A stretch of DNA of 64,000 bases from an uncultured Schlesneria sp. GTDB taxonomy: Bacteria; Planctomycetota; Planctomycetia; Planctomycetales; Planctomycetaceae. The stretch spans positions 31,650-95,649 of the forward strand of contig CAIOKO010000234.1 of the NCBI GenBank assembly GCA_903858935.1, read 5' to 3'. Below the pieces are notes generated by a model that made no database searches, was not told the origin of the DNA, and saw nothing but the letters and a program-made list of their open reading frames with translations. Position 1 is the stretch's first letter, and the number at the start of each line of letters is the position of its first letter. Shown here one piece after another: positions 34,325 through 42,953 of the stretch. The position numbers and the translations under genes were made by a program.

Positions 34325-35545
34325 TTATTGTGGAGAAATCTGCATTTCGCTGTTGTACTGTTCGTAGAAGTCATTAATCTCGCCGTCGACATCGAAGATA
34401 TGTGCCACCAGGGCCGCCCGGGCCCACATGCCGTTGCGGGCCTGTCGGAAGTAAAACGCTCGTTCGTCATCGTCAATTGCCGGCGGAATTTCACCGAACT
34501 CTTTATCGCGTGGAAATGGATGCAGGATGGCGGCATACGGCTTCATCCGGGCCACGCGTGGCTTATTCAACTTGAAGTGCGAGAAATCGATTTCATTCAG
34601 CTCAGCTTCTTCGGCACCGGAATTGTGCTCACGCTGAATGCGGGTCATGTACAGGGCATCAAGTTGCTCGATGACCGGTTTGCCTTCGAGCGGATCTTCC
34701 AGCGAATGGCATTCGCGAACATCCACCTTGGCGTCAATCAACTTGTCTTTCAAATCGCGAGGAAGGGCGAGTGTCGGATGTGGGGGCGAGATAAAGACCA
34801 GCCGAACTTGCTCGTGCAGGGCCAGCAATTGAGCCAGCGAACGAACGGTTCGGCCACGCCGGATATCACCGCAAAAGCCGATCGTTTTACCCGCGATCCC
34901 TTTTCGAAGTCCGGGGAACTGCTCTCGCAATTCGTCATAGCGTGTCCATTGGCGAGAATCCTTCGGGTGCGTGAAGCTGAAAGCCCTCTGGATCGTGTAG
35001 ATGTCGAGCAGCGCCTGTGTCGGATGCTCGTCTGACCCCGCACCAGCATTCATAATGGGGACGCTGCGGCGCTGGCTGTTCGCCAATGTATTCATCATGT
35101 AACCACAACATTCCGCAAACTTCGGAATGTGACTGCGCATGATCACAAGGTCAAAGTAACTGCTGAACATGCGAATGGAATCGAAGGGGGATTCCCCTTT
35201 GGCCTCTGATGAGACTGACAGATCGCGGACTTCATTGCAGGTCATTCCCAGGATCTGGCAGGCTGCGGCGAACGACATGAATGTCCGCGTCGAAGGCTGC
35301 GTGAAATAAAGCATCGCACGCTTGTGAGAAAGCAGAGTGTTGAGATACCGGTGTCCCTCTTTCGACTTGGCCAGCAACCGGATCTTGTCCGCCAGACGAC
35401 AAAGTTTATCAAGCAAGGGTCGAGTGAACTGTCCCGAGAAAATCAGGTGCTTCAGACGGTCACCCGAAGAGAAGTCGGGGGCTTTGACCTTGATTGATCG
35501 ATCCAGGCGGCTTTCATAATCGGCAAAACTGAGTTCGTCGGCCAT
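34325..35545 (-). CDS. pyrB: Aspartate carbamoyltransferase catalytic chain (planctomycete type)
   Basis: 406 residues from the ATG at 35545 (MADELSFADYES). The carbamoyl phosphate motif STRT (FTQPSTRTFMSF), the HPTQALLD motif and YMTRIQREH are visible. It should make carbamoyl aspartate for pyrimidine synthesis. It is longer than typical (about 310) with extra N-terminal and inserted segments; aspartate versus ornithine carbamoyltransferase is decided by the HPTQALLD and TRIQRE features, which fit PyrB. Single gene, about 290 bases from the convergent pdxJ end. Confidence 0.88.
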   Translation of the reverse strand: MADELSFADYESRLDRSIKVKAPDFSSGDRLKHLIFSGQFTRPLLDKLCRLADKIRLLAKSKEGHRYLNTLLSHKRAMLYFTQPSTRTFMSFAAACQILGMTCNEVRDLSVSSEAKGESPFDSIRMFSSYFDLVIMRSHIPKFAECCGYMMNTLANSQRRSVPIMNAGAGSDEHPTQALLDIYTIQRAFSFTHPKDSRQWTRYDELREQFPGLRKGIAGKTIGFCGDIRRGRTVRSLAQLLALHEQVRLVFISPPHPTLALPRDLKDKLIDAKVDVRECHSLEDPLEGKPVIEQLDALYMTRIQREHNSGAEEAELNEIDFSHFKLNKPRVARMKPYAAILHPFPRDKEFGEIPPAIDDDERAFYFRQARNGMWARAALVAHIFDVDGEINDFYEQYNSEMQISPQ

Positions 35546-35924
35546 TCGGGCTCTCAATTATGGTCGTAACAGAAGGGAGGGTATTTGACCGCTATTCTAT
35601 ACCAACCGGAAAAGTCCGCAATGAGTTTCAATTTTCGTTAATTTGCATTGTTGGAATTCCTTGCCGCTCTGTCGAATCTTCTCAAAACGAAGAATTAGTT
35701 GCAAAGAAGGAGAAAATCCGGCGTTGTTCGAGTTTTTCAGTTACTTTGAGTTTGTCATCGATCAAGGCTTTAAATCTCTTAAGATTGGCTGAATTCCAAG
35801 CTCGGTCTTGCAGGACAGTCCCCTGTGCCTTGATAATTGTCTTGCGGCCCGTGTTCGTGCCGCGGTAGAGTACAGACAGATTGTCATCGATTTCATTTGA
35901 ATCGGTTCCTGCGACAGGTGCAAC
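35546..35924. other. 379-base divergent intergenic region
   Basis: It separates pyrB (minus) and the ECF sigma gene (plus). I see no gene or strong repeat here. The frames that cross it on the opposite strand are shadows of the sigma factor. Confidence 0.5.
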
Positions 35925-36509
35925 GTGGCCCTGACTGACCGTGACCGCAGTCTTCTCGAACGCTGCCTGAGCCGTGATGGCAGTGCATGGCGAGAGTTCG
36001 TTGATCGATTTGCCGGACTTTTCATCCATGTGATCAACCATACGGCTCATGCACGTAGTGTCGAGTTGGGACCAGGCGACGTCGACGACCTGTGTGCCGA
36101 GATTTTTCTGGCGATCCTGGCGGATGATCTTGCTGTGATCAGACGCTTCAAAGGCGAAAGTTCACTGGCCACCTACCTGGCTGTGATTTCGCGTCGGATC
36201 GTTGTTAAGGAAATCGTTTCCCGCCGTATGGCCGAAGCGCTCGGACACGTCAAATCGCACGGCGCCAATCTGGAAATGGCGCGAGCCGATATCAGTGAGA
36301 TCACTCGCATTGAAAATCAGGAACTCGTAGAAAGAATGCTGGAAGGCCTTTCCGAGACTGATGCCACAGTGATCCGCCAGTTTCACCTCGAAGGCCGATC
36401 GTACGGCGAGATCAGCGAAAGCACGGGAATTCCCGCTAATTCGATCGGTCCCATGCTCTCCCGCGCTCGGGAAAAGCTGCGCCAAAGCCTGTCAGCCAGC
36501 TTTTCTTAG
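35925..36509 (+). CDS. ECF-type RNA polymerase sigma factor
   Basis: 194 residues from a GTG at 35925. Region 2 (about 20-95) is recognisable by SAWREFVDRF, the acidic DVDDLCAEIFLAIL and the Arg-rich FKGESSLATYLAVISRRI. Region 4 (about 130-185) reads LSETDATVIRQFHLEGRSYG, then EISESTGIPANSIGPMLSRA, with REKLRQ. A planctomycete-type ECF is likely. No anti-sigma factor gene follows: the next gene, pepT, is convergent. Control may be by transcription or by an anti-sigma factor elsewhere. A hairpin (36512-36530) follows its stop. Confidence 0.88.
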   Translation: MALTDRDRSLLERCLSRDGSAWREFVDRFAGLFIHVINHTAHARSVELGPGDVDDLCAEIFLAILADDLAVIRRFKGESSLATYLAVISRRIVVKEIVSRRMAEALGHVKSHGANLEMARADISEITRIENQELVERMLEGLSETDATVIRQFHLEGRSYGEISESTGIPANSIGPMLSRAREKLRQSLSASFS

Positions 36510-36511
36510 CG

Positions 36512-36644
36512 ATGGCCACGAAGTGGCCATGTTCGGGCGGGGTTTGCTTTTTTCTGAGAGGCACGTTGGTCATAGGACTTATGCGACAGATAGGACCTAT
36601 GGGACATGATTTTCGGTCATGCTTTGAATTTGTCGCATAAGTCC
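36512..36644. repeat. Two inverted repeats between the sigma gene and pepT
   Basis: An 8-bp perfect hairpin ATGGCCAC-GAA-GTGGCCAT (36512-36530) sits 3 bases after the sigma stop. A second inverted pair GGACTTATGCGACA / TGTCGCATAAGTCC (36575-36588, 36631-36644) flanks 42 bases. The genes are convergent, so these may serve both as terminators. Confidence 0.6.
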
Positions 36645-36664
36645 CATTCAAATCGACGCCGCGC

Positions 36665-37894
36665 TTACTTTGCCCATTCAATTGCCAGTTGCACTAACAA
36701 ATCGCATGCTGCCTGCATTTCTTCGACACTGGTCCATTCCACTGGCGAATGTGGATTGTGTTCGCCTGTTGACAGGTTCGGGGTTGGCAGCCCTTTTGCT
36801 GTCAGCAATGAGCCGTCAGTCCCACCCCGAATAATTGTCATTTTCGGTTCACGACCGAGTGACTTATAGGCGTCGACCGCTTTGGTCATGGCTCGCGGTT
36901 CCTTGGCGAGACCTTCTCGCATATTGCGATATTGCGGTCGGACTTCGACAATGATCTGGGCTCGCGGATGTTCGACTCGCAGAGTCGCCGCGATCGATTC
37001 GAGTAATGCTGCTTGAGCGTTAAGTTCCGTAGTTTCGAAATCGCGAAGAATCAAGCGGGCGGACGCTTCGGCAACGCCCCCTTCGATGTGATACGGGTGA
37101 ATGAACCCATCCCGACCGTCCGTTGTTTCGGGACTCAGTCGAGCGGTTGGCAATCGCGACAGAAACGTGCTGAGAATGCGAATCGAATTCACCATCGCCC
37201 CTTTCCCTACCGAAGGATGTGTATTGATCCCTTTAACGGTCACTTTGGCACCGTCAGCAGAAAAGGTTTCCGAATCGACTTCGTCTCGTCCCGCTCCGTC
37301 GAGCGTGTAGGCAACATGAGCCCCCAGTTTCGCCAGGTCAAGCTTATCCGTTCCACGACCAATCTCTTCATCGCACGTGAAGCAGAGTCGGACGACGCCA
37401 TGCTTCAGTTCTTTGCCACGTCGCACTAATTCTGCCGCTGCCGACATAATCGCCGCCACGCCCGATTTGTCGTCCGCACCAAGTAACGTCGTCCCATCGG
37501 ATGTAACCAATGTGTTCCCGAGACATTTGTTGAGATCGGGGTTTTCCGAAACTCGGATCACCTTGGACGGATCGCCGGGTAATACCAGATCACCACCCTG
37601 GTATTTGGCGTGAACAATCGGATTGACGTTGGTTGATGAATATTCCGGCGAAGTATCGACATGTGCCACGTAGGCAATCACGGGAACTGGCTGGGATACC
37701 GTGGCGGGGACCGATGCCATGACGATTCCGAATTCGTCGCAGGTGACGTCGGAAAGGCCGAGAGAACGGCATTCATCGGCGAGGAGTCGACTGAGCGTAA
37801 GTTGTTTCGCCGTACTGGGCGAAGTGGAGCTGGTTTCGTCCGCTTGAGTGTCGATCCGAACATAACGAAGGAAGCGGTCGAGTAGGGTGTCCAT
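36665..37894 (-). CDS. pepT: Peptidase T (tripeptide aminopeptidase)
   Basis: 409 residues. Zinc-peptidase M20 signatures of PepT are clear: VIAYVAHVDTSPEYSS with the metal His-Asp, TLVTSDGTTLLGADDKSGVA with the bridging Asp, CFTCDEEIGRGTDKLD with Glu-Glu and GVRLCFTCDEE preceding, and IRGGTDGSLLTAKGLPTPNL near the C-terminus. It removes N-terminal residues from tripeptides in the cytoplasm. A normal length and MDTLLDRFLRYVRIDTQAD start support the ATG at 37894. Single gene. Confidence 0.95.
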   Translation of the reverse strand: MDTLLDRFLRYVRIDTQADETSSTSPSTAKQLTLSRLLADECRSLGLSDVTCDEFGIVMASVPATVSQPVPVIAYVAHVDTSPEYSSTNVNPIVHAKYQGGDLVLPGDPSKVIRVSENPDLNKCLGNTLVTSDGTTLLGADDKSGVAAIMSAAAELVRRGKELKHGVVRLCFTCDEEIGRGTDKLDLAKLGAHVAYTLDGAGRDEVDSETFSADGAKVTVKGINTHPSVGKGAMVNSIRILSTFLSRLPTARLSPETTDGRDGFIHPYHIEGGVAEASARLILRDFETTELNAQAALLESIAATLRVEHPRAQIIVEVRPQYRNMREGLAKEPRAMTKAVDAYKSLGREPKMTIIRGGTDGSLLTAKGLPTPNLSTGEHNPHSPVEWTSVEEMQAACDLLVQLAIEWAK

Positions 37895-38062
37895 GCAAAA
37901 ACCTTCCGGTTGAGTCTGAATGTAACGGTTGAAGTCGAATTATTGTGATAGCAGAACCGTTTACGGTCGATTTTGGAAGGGTCGGAAACTTGACGACAGG
38001 ACATGGCGTGATAGAATCGCCCTCCCTTCTGCTCAGGCAGTTGGTGTGCCCTGTAATTGCGA

Positions 38063-38136
<74 letters not shown>

Positions 38137-38144
38137 CTGAAATT

Positions 38145-38179
38145 AGCCTTGTTCACAATCACTGTGGGCAAGGCTTTTT
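38145..38179 (+). terminator. Intrinsic terminator after tRNA-Asp
   Basis: AGCCTTG (38145-38151) pairs with CAAGGCT (38169-38175); inside, CACA pairs with TGTG. The stem runs into TTTTTG. It starts 8 bases after the tRNA. Confidence 0.82.
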
Positions 38180-38228
38180 GCTTTGGTGCGGATCAGGTGG
38201 CGACCGCTTCCTGCGTTTAAGGTCGACA

Positions 38229-38345
38229 GGGACGACCCGATGTCAGCCCAAGGCAAGCTCGTCTTCGAGTGCCGCCTTGGGGAAATGCCAACCAAACACA
38301 CACAAATCCCCAACGGGGTGGCCCCATCTGACATCGGACCGTCCC
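38229..38345. repeat. Imperfect inverted repeat with GGGACG/CGTCCC ends
   Basis: Left arm 38229-38246 (GGGACGACCCGATGTCAG) and right arm 38328-38345 (CTGACATCGGACCGTCCC) pair with few mismatches and enclose about 80 bases containing CAACGGGGTGGCCCC. No coding content; it resembles a small repeat common in such genomes, but only one copy is seen in this window. Confidence 0.55.
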
Positions 38346-38470
38346 TTTGGGGCTTTGTAAAACCGAATTAATCGGGAGAGGCAGAAGAATTTAGCTTGAA
38401 AGTCGCTGCTTCCACCGACACGAGAGGTCGGTGGAGAGCATTTAAAGAAATAGACCATCCGCCTGGCCCA

Positions 38471-38505
38471 AAGAACAAAAACAGGCGACCGATTCCAGCC
38501 GCCTG
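38471..38505 (-). terminator. Intrinsic terminator of the first PEP-CTERM gene
   Basis: On the minus strand CAGGCG (38505-38500) pairs with CGCCTG (38487-38482) around a 12-base loop and runs into TTTTTGTTCTTT. It lies about 35 bases after the gene. A homologous hairpin follows the second PEP-CTERM gene. Confidence 0.8.
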
Positions 38506-38539
38506 ATTCTTGAATCGTGTTGTCAATTCGTTTGCTGGT

Positions 38540-39182
38540 CTACACTGTGGTCTGCGCCCGTCGTCGTCGATACCCAGCGACCGCCATGCCGACCCCACCA
38601 AGAACGAACAGCGACAAAGTGGAGGGTTCGGGGACGGCCGCCGTTGAAGCGACGATCCAGTCGAAGCTGTTGAGGTTGGAACCGGTAACCCTCCAATCGT
38701 ATCCGACCTGGGGATCGACCTCTAAATAACTTGAATTTGGAACAAAATCGGATCTTGACCAGGCGACCGTCGGTCCTTGTGGTCCATTAAAGGGTTGGCC
38801 TTACTGTTCTTGGGCTTCCAAGTACGATTCCAGTAACACCGCCATTTGAAGGTGGGGTGGGGGCGTACAACTGACTTGAAGTTGCAGTGATTCCATAAAA
38901 ACTGCTGTATCCGGCAAATAGACCGATGTTCTGTCCGCCGTCGTCAAATGAAAGTGTGGTACTGCCGTTTGATATCGTGACGGACCACGAAAGAATATCG
39001 GCAGCAGTCAGGACCCCAAGGTTTCCATCCGTTGTGATCGTTCCACTCAACGTCCAGCCGTTCTGATAGCTCGCGTGATCCTGAATATTATAGATCAGAT
39101 TACCATGAACTAATGAGGACTTAACTCCCAGCAGACCGAAGACAACCGCCACTAATCCAATTCGCTTCAGCAGGTTTTTCAT
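38540..39182 (-). pseudogene. PEP-CTERM sorting-domain protein with an apparent +1 frameshift
   Basis: From the ATG at 39182 (MKNLLKRIGLVAVVFGLLGV; AAGGG 7 bases upstream) one frame gives a signal peptide and a beta-rich domain (NLIYNIQDHASYQNGWTLSG) and stops at 38787. The remainder continues in the +1 frame from just before this stop (GQPFNGPQGPTVAWSRSDFV...) and ends with VPEPSTLSLFVLGGVGMAVA and YRRRR, a complete PEP-CTERM anchor, stopping at 38540. So the coding sense is unbroken but the frame is. The switch must occur within about 12 bases before the TAA at 38789-38787. The bases there read CTT TAA T, similar to the slippery CUU-stop site of prfB. A one-base deletion is the simpler reading. 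PEP-CTERM proteins are exported and processed by an exosortase. Confidence 0.82.
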
Positions 39183-39472
39183 AAGAGCCCTTTTCATTTG
39201 TTGTGATACCCGGTTGCCGCAAAACCAAAAAGTCGCAACCAATCGCAAAGCAGATCGATTTCTCCAGGAAGCAAGAAGGTTCTAACCAAATGATTTGGAC
39301 GATCGCAATCGACGGAAACACGTTCAGGTGGATTTGAAGAAGACATCGTCCAATTTCGGTTACGAATCAAAAGCCAAAATCATTTGGTTTGTTCCCACCC
39401 CGACACGAGAATCGGAACACAGCGCCACTCGGTTCCTGTTCCAAGAGCAACTTCGTCCAAAATGATCCGCCC

Positions 39473-39508
39473 GACAAACAAATACAGGCAACCGTTTCCA
39501 GTCGCCTG
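39473..39508 (-). terminator. Hairpin after the second PEP-CTERM gene
   Basis: On the minus strand CAGGCGAC (39508-39501) pairs with GTTGCCTG (39492-39485, one G-U) and is followed by TATTTGTTTG. It shares sequence with the terminator of the neighbouring PEP-CTERM gene, so the two genes and their ends look paralogous. The U tract is weak. Confidence 0.6.
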
Positions 39509-39542
39509 TGTTTCGATTTCGTGTGTCAATTTGATTGAAGAA

Positions 39543-40157
39543 TCAGGCCGTCGCTTTCGTCAGTCGTCGACGGGCATCGGCCATCATTAAGCCAATTCCA
39601 CCCAAACCCAATAGTGCCAGACAAGAGGGTTCCGGGACAACACCAAGAGTCGCGGTAAATGTGCTCGTTCCTGAAACTCCGGTTAATTTCAGGTCACCGA
39701 GCGACGTCGTTGCGAATACCGTGTTAGCGTTGATCTGGCCAGTACCCGTGTGGGTGTAGTTCGACACTCCATCATAGAAGCTTGAAGTACCAACAAAGAG
39801 GATTCCCGTCGAATGTGTGATATCGAGAAATCCGGCAAAAGTGGATCCGATTGACAGGGAAAACACGCCAAACGAATCACCGCTGAAAGTGGCGGTCCCA
39901 ACTCCAGCGATATTGATTGTGGTCGTGCCCGCATTCTCAATCAATGTGCCTGGGGTAACCGTACTGACATTCGCCGTGTCACCGACCATCGTCATTGTGA
40001 CGGCGGCATCGGTGAATGCGGTACTGCCGATTGTGCCAGTAGCGGTACCCGTCTGAGTGTAGGTGATGAGTCCTGCAGACGCGGACGGCGTCCCAGCAAC
40101 AATCACAATCGCGCAAACAGACATTGCAAAAAGAAAGCGAAGCGCCTTGAAACCCAT
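39543..40157 (-). CDS. PEP-CTERM sorting-domain protein
   Basis: 204 residues from the ATG at 40157 (MGFKALRFLFAMSVCAIVIV), with a signal peptide ending near SASA and a Thr/Ser/Gly-rich beta domain (TYTQTGTATGTIGSTAFTDA). The C-terminus is VPEPSCLALLGLGGIGLMMA followed by DARRRL: the PEP motif, membrane helix and basic tail. A longer frame to 40229 lacks a better leader. It lies upstream of, and on the same strand as, the frameshifted PEP-CTERM gene. It is probably surface or extracellular; the function is unknown. Confidence 0.88.
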   Translation of the reverse strand: MGFKALRFLFAMSVCAIVIVAGTPSASAGLITYTQTGTATGTIGSTAFTDAAVTMTMVGDTANVSTVTPGTLIENAGTTTINIAGVGTATFSGDSFGVFSLSIGSTFAGFLDITHSTGILFVGTSSFYDGVSNYTHTGTGQINANTVFATTSLGDLKLTGVSGTSTFTATLGVVPEPSCLALLGLGGIGLMMADARRRLTKATA

Positions 40158-40582
40158 GCCGCCAATCCCCCGATTTAGAGAAATCTGATTTTTTAATGAA
40201 ACCACTGCTAGTTTATTTGTACAAAACAAAAATGACCTGGAAACGTTAGTAGCTGGACTAAAGGCTCGTCAATCACAACGGTTTACGTTTTTTATACCCA
40301 ATCGAAACGTCATCGGGTTCACCAGATTAGGAACGTCGCGTTGGGGAACTTTTCCTCATCGCCGTTTCTTATTGAAAGTCGATCAGTACCTGATAATCGC
40401 TTTAGTGCTTGAGTCCATTCCTTATCTGGCAGCGGCGGTGCGTGGTGTCCATTCACAGTATCTTAGGGCTTAACGGACAGAATACCCTTAAAGCCTGACA
40501 CGAACGCCATCGCTTACAGGTGGTAAGCTTGAAACACCCAATCCCTTCCTACATCGCTGAATTCAGGTCTGGCGAGGTTGTC
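40158..40582. other. 425-base intergenic region
   Basis: It separates the second PEP-CTERM gene from the small membrane-protein cluster. I see no gene, RNA or strong repeat. Confidence 0.5.
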
Positions 40583-41176
40583 TCACCGATTCTTTAATCG
40601 TGGGAATAGACTCTGACTTGAAGCGAGTCGTGCGGCGAGACAAACCAGCAGAGCACCAGCCAGTTCCAGTCCGGCATTCATCATATTGCCGATAACGGGC
40701 AAGTGGTAAAGTAACTTATCGATCATATGGTACGATGGCATGCGAATTAAAACGAGAATCAGCAGAAAGACTGCGGCGCACAAGGCGAGTCCACATTGCC
40801 GCCAGCGACGACGCAGAAGGATGGCACAGATCGCAAAACAGATCGTTGCAATCGTGGCAGATGCGACGATGAATTCGACCTGAATCTTTTTTCGATCGGA
40901 AATCCATCCTTCAGTTTGAGCGTATTTGCGCATGGAAACCGTCAACAGCGATTGCAGATCGAGAAACTTATTCAAGAACAAGAAGAACATGAAAAACGAA
41001 AGCAAGATCCAGAACATTTGAGCAATTAAATCATTTTTGCCATCCGGCTTAAGTCGTTTTTGACGTCCCGCCTGAAAGCAAAGCCACGAGGCCAGTAAAT
41101 GGGCTGCGGAGATCACCCAGATCCAGCGGGCGCCGGTAAAGGGTCGCCAGGCGATGTCAGCAAGTAAGTATTCCAT
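40583..41176 (-). CDS. Multi-pass membrane protein of unknown function
   Basis: 197 residues from the ATG at 41176 (MEYLLADIAWRPFTGARWIW). Helices are seen near 14-32 (WVISAAHLLASWLCF), 53-73 (MFWILLSFFMFFLFL), 105-125 (FIVASATIATICFAICAILL), 131-148 (GLALCAAVFLLILVLI) and 165-185 (GNMMNAGLELAGALLVCLAA). No recognised family. It is third in a minus-strand cluster of small membrane proteins (gap of 33 bases from the next gene upstream), so it may be part of one complex. Confidence 0.75.
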   Translation of the reverse strand: MEYLLADIAWRPFTGARWIWVISAAHLLASWLCFQAGRQKRLKPDGKNDLIAQMFWILLSFFMFFLFLNKFLDLQSLLTVSMRKYAQTEGWISDRKKIQVEFIVASATIATICFAICAILLRRRWRQCGLALCAAVFLLILVLIRMPSYHMIDKLLYHLPVIGNMMNAGLELAGALLVCLAARLASSQSLFPRLKNR

Positions 41177-41209
41177 TGAGTTCCGGGTCAATCTGTATCG
41201 AGTGGTCGA

Positions 41210-41410
41210 TTAAGAACGTGACTTGACTGGTTGGTTTCCCCACACTTTTACGATGCTCCAGGCAATCAGTCCAATGGCTGCAAAACCGTAAAACCACGGG
41301 GAGATTGCTTTGGAAACTCCCAGGATGGCTTCGGCATCGGACGGAAATGCCGCGAAATAGGCGAGAACGGTACTGACGACGATCACAATCTTCCGTGTGT
41401 TGTCAGGCAT
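41210..41410 (-). CDS. Small membrane protein (66 residues)
   Basis: The ATG at 41410 begins MPDNTRKIVIVVSTVLAYFA; a longer frame to 41539 has no membrane character and is rejected. Two helices are seen (about 8-22 and 42-58, WFYGFAAIGLIAWSIVKVW). It overlaps the upstream gene by 8 bases, indicating translational coupling. Function unknown. Confidence 0.7.
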   Translation of the reverse strand: MPDNTRKIVIVVSTVLAYFAAFPSDAEAILGVSKAISPWFYGFAAIGLIAWSIVKVWGNQPVKSRS

Positions 41411-41729
41411 GATCGGTCTCTTTCTTCGACGTGGTCGTCGATGATGAGGGCAACAGGCTGACCGCGATACCACCCAGCACCAGGAGGACACTGACCTTCT
41501 GTAGCGCAGCTGTCGCGATGGCAGTTGCGGGAATCCCAATCAATCCATAACCGCAGGAAAGCATCATCAGCAAGATGCCCCAGAGCACATAGGTACGTCC
41601 GTCCGGTCGACCGGTATCGACCAGCCAGACCAGAAACAGAAAAAACAACGTGAACGAGATGTATGCGATCACATGTTCCGGTTCCATGCGGAACATTGGC
41701 ATTTGGGCAAGTAGCGTCATCGAGTGCAT
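41403..41729 (-). CDS. Small membrane protein (108 residues)
   Basis: GGAG lies 7 bases before the ATG at 41729 (MHSMTLLAQMPMFRMEPEHV). Three helices: about 20-36 (IAYISFTLFFLFLVWLV), 47-72 (YVLWGILLMMLSCGYGLIGI, ending in an Ala-rich stretch) and 78-92 (VSVLLVLGGIAVSLL). It leads the three-gene minus-strand cluster. No family assigned; an exopolysaccharide or respiratory role cannot be argued from sequence. Confidence 0.7.
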   Translation of the reverse strand: MHSMTLLAQMPMFRMEPEHVIAYISFTLFFLFLVWLVDTGRPDGRTYVLWGILLMMLSCGYGLIGIPATAIATAALQKVSVLLVLGGIAVSLLPSSSTTTSKKETDHA

Positions 41730-41839
41730 GGCGAGTCTCCAGAGCGACTATGGAACAGCCTTCGCGAATCAATAGCGAGAATAAGACGCCATGATCCAGG
41801 CGGCAAGCGATCACGACATCGAAGTCAGGTTTCTTGTGC

Positions 41840-41925
41840 CACTGCTTGATCATCATCGATCAAACAGTGCTCTCAGGTCGAAGGTGAGCGAAGCCACTGC
41901 TTCTTTGATGACTCCAAAGCAGTGG
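41840..41925. repeat. Two hairpins of the CACTGCTT family
   Basis: CACTGCTTGATC...GATCAAACAGTG (41840-41869) and CCACTGCTT...AAGCAGTGG (41894-41925, perfect 9-base arms) lie in the divergent gap before the propeller gene. The same short family is seen at 18528-18557. Confidence 0.6.
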
Positions 41926-42038
41926 TACGAGCCCCGGAATTTTTGCCATGGTAAACCTTCATCGCTTGACGAATCTGAGTGGAAATCGTCAGTCTTCGAG
42001 GTAATTCTCATTTACCCTCTCGCTCAAAGGTCCCTTCG

Positions 42039-42938
42039 ATGAAGATTCGTATCTCTGTTCTCGTCATGGCCATTGGTTTCGCGTTTTTCACCGCGAATGC
42101 CGAAGAAAACGCGAAGATTACTCATTCTTTCCTGACTACCGGCGGCGAAACCTATCTTCAGGATGGGGATGGGAAAGTCGTCTGGTCATTTCCCAAATCG
42201 ACACGCGATGGCTGGGTATTACCCAATGGAAATCTGCTACTCGCCGTTTCGAGGTCCAACGACGGAGGATCGGTTGTCGAAGTGACTCGCGAAGGGAAGA
42301 CGGTTTTCGAGTTCAAGGGGACTCAGTCTGAGGTCAATACCGTGCAGGCATTAGAAAACGGAAACATCCTGCTGACCGAAGCGGGAGATAAACCTCGGTT
42401 GCTGGAAGTGACTCGTGAAGGAAAGATCGCCGTTGAGGTCCCGATTCAGGCCCAAACCAAAGATCATCATCTGCAATCCCGCATGGCTCGAAAGCTGGCA
42501 AATGGAAATTATCTGGTACCGCAACTGCTTGATAAAGTCGTGCGTGAATACCAGCCTGATGGAAAGATCGTCTGGGAAGTCGCAACCCCAAACTGGCCGT
42601 TTACTGCCATTCGGCTCGATAACGGTAATACGCTTATCAACTGTACGATCGGCAACCTGACGATCGAAGTTGATAAGGATGCCAAAACGGTCTGGCAAGT
42701 GTCGAATGACGACTTCCCGTCAAAGCCGTTCGACGACGCCTGTGGTGCTCAGCGACTGCCAAATGGTAATACCGTCATCACCGCCTATCACGCCAAACCG
42801 GGTCAGACCAAGTTGTTTGAAGTGACTCGCGATAAAAAAATCGTCTGGACCTATACTGACCAGCGCGGCGCAGGGATTCATCACTTTCAGATTCTTGATA
42901 CGAACGGAAAACCAATCGAAGGTCGTCCACTGCGGTAA
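42039..42938 (+). CDS. Exported beta-propeller protein (PQQ/arylsulfotransferase-like)
   Basis: 299 residues from the ATG at 42039 (MKIRISVLVMAIGFAFFTAN), with a signal peptide ending near residue 21 (a longer frame to 41979 is ignored). Propeller blades repeat the pattern LPNGNTL or LDNGNTLINC, TREGKTVFEFKG, KTVWQVSNDDFP and KIVWTYTD. The ending HHFQILDTNGKP is typical. The blades resemble PQQ-binding-like and arylsulfotransferase-like propellers of planctomycetes. Substrate unknown. It is convergent with the glycosyltransferase gene, with 15 bases between. Confidence 0.8.
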   Translation: MKIRISVLVMAIGFAFFTANAEENAKITHSFLTTGGETYLQDGDGKVVWSFPKSTRDGWVLPNGNLLLAVSRSNDGGSVVEVTREGKTVFEFKGTQSEVNTVQALENGNILLTEAGDKPRLLEVTREGKIAVEVPIQAQTKDHHLQSRMARKLANGNYLVPQLLDKVVREYQPDGKIVWEVATPNWPFTAIRLDNGNTLINCTIGNLTIEVDKDAKTVWQVSNDDFPSKPFDDACGAQRLPNGNTVITAYHAKPGQTKLFEVTRDKKIVWTYTDQRGAGIHHFQILDTNGKPIEGRPLR

Positions 42939-42953
42939 TGCAAATTGATGTCG

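Noticed and set aside
34328..35035. A 235-codon open frame on the plus strand
   Set aside because: It lies within pyrB in the opposite direction and has no ribosome-binding site or domain.
35682..36050. A 122-codon minus-strand frame upstream of the sigma gene
   Set aside because: It overlaps the sigma factor start on the other strand and has no family pattern.
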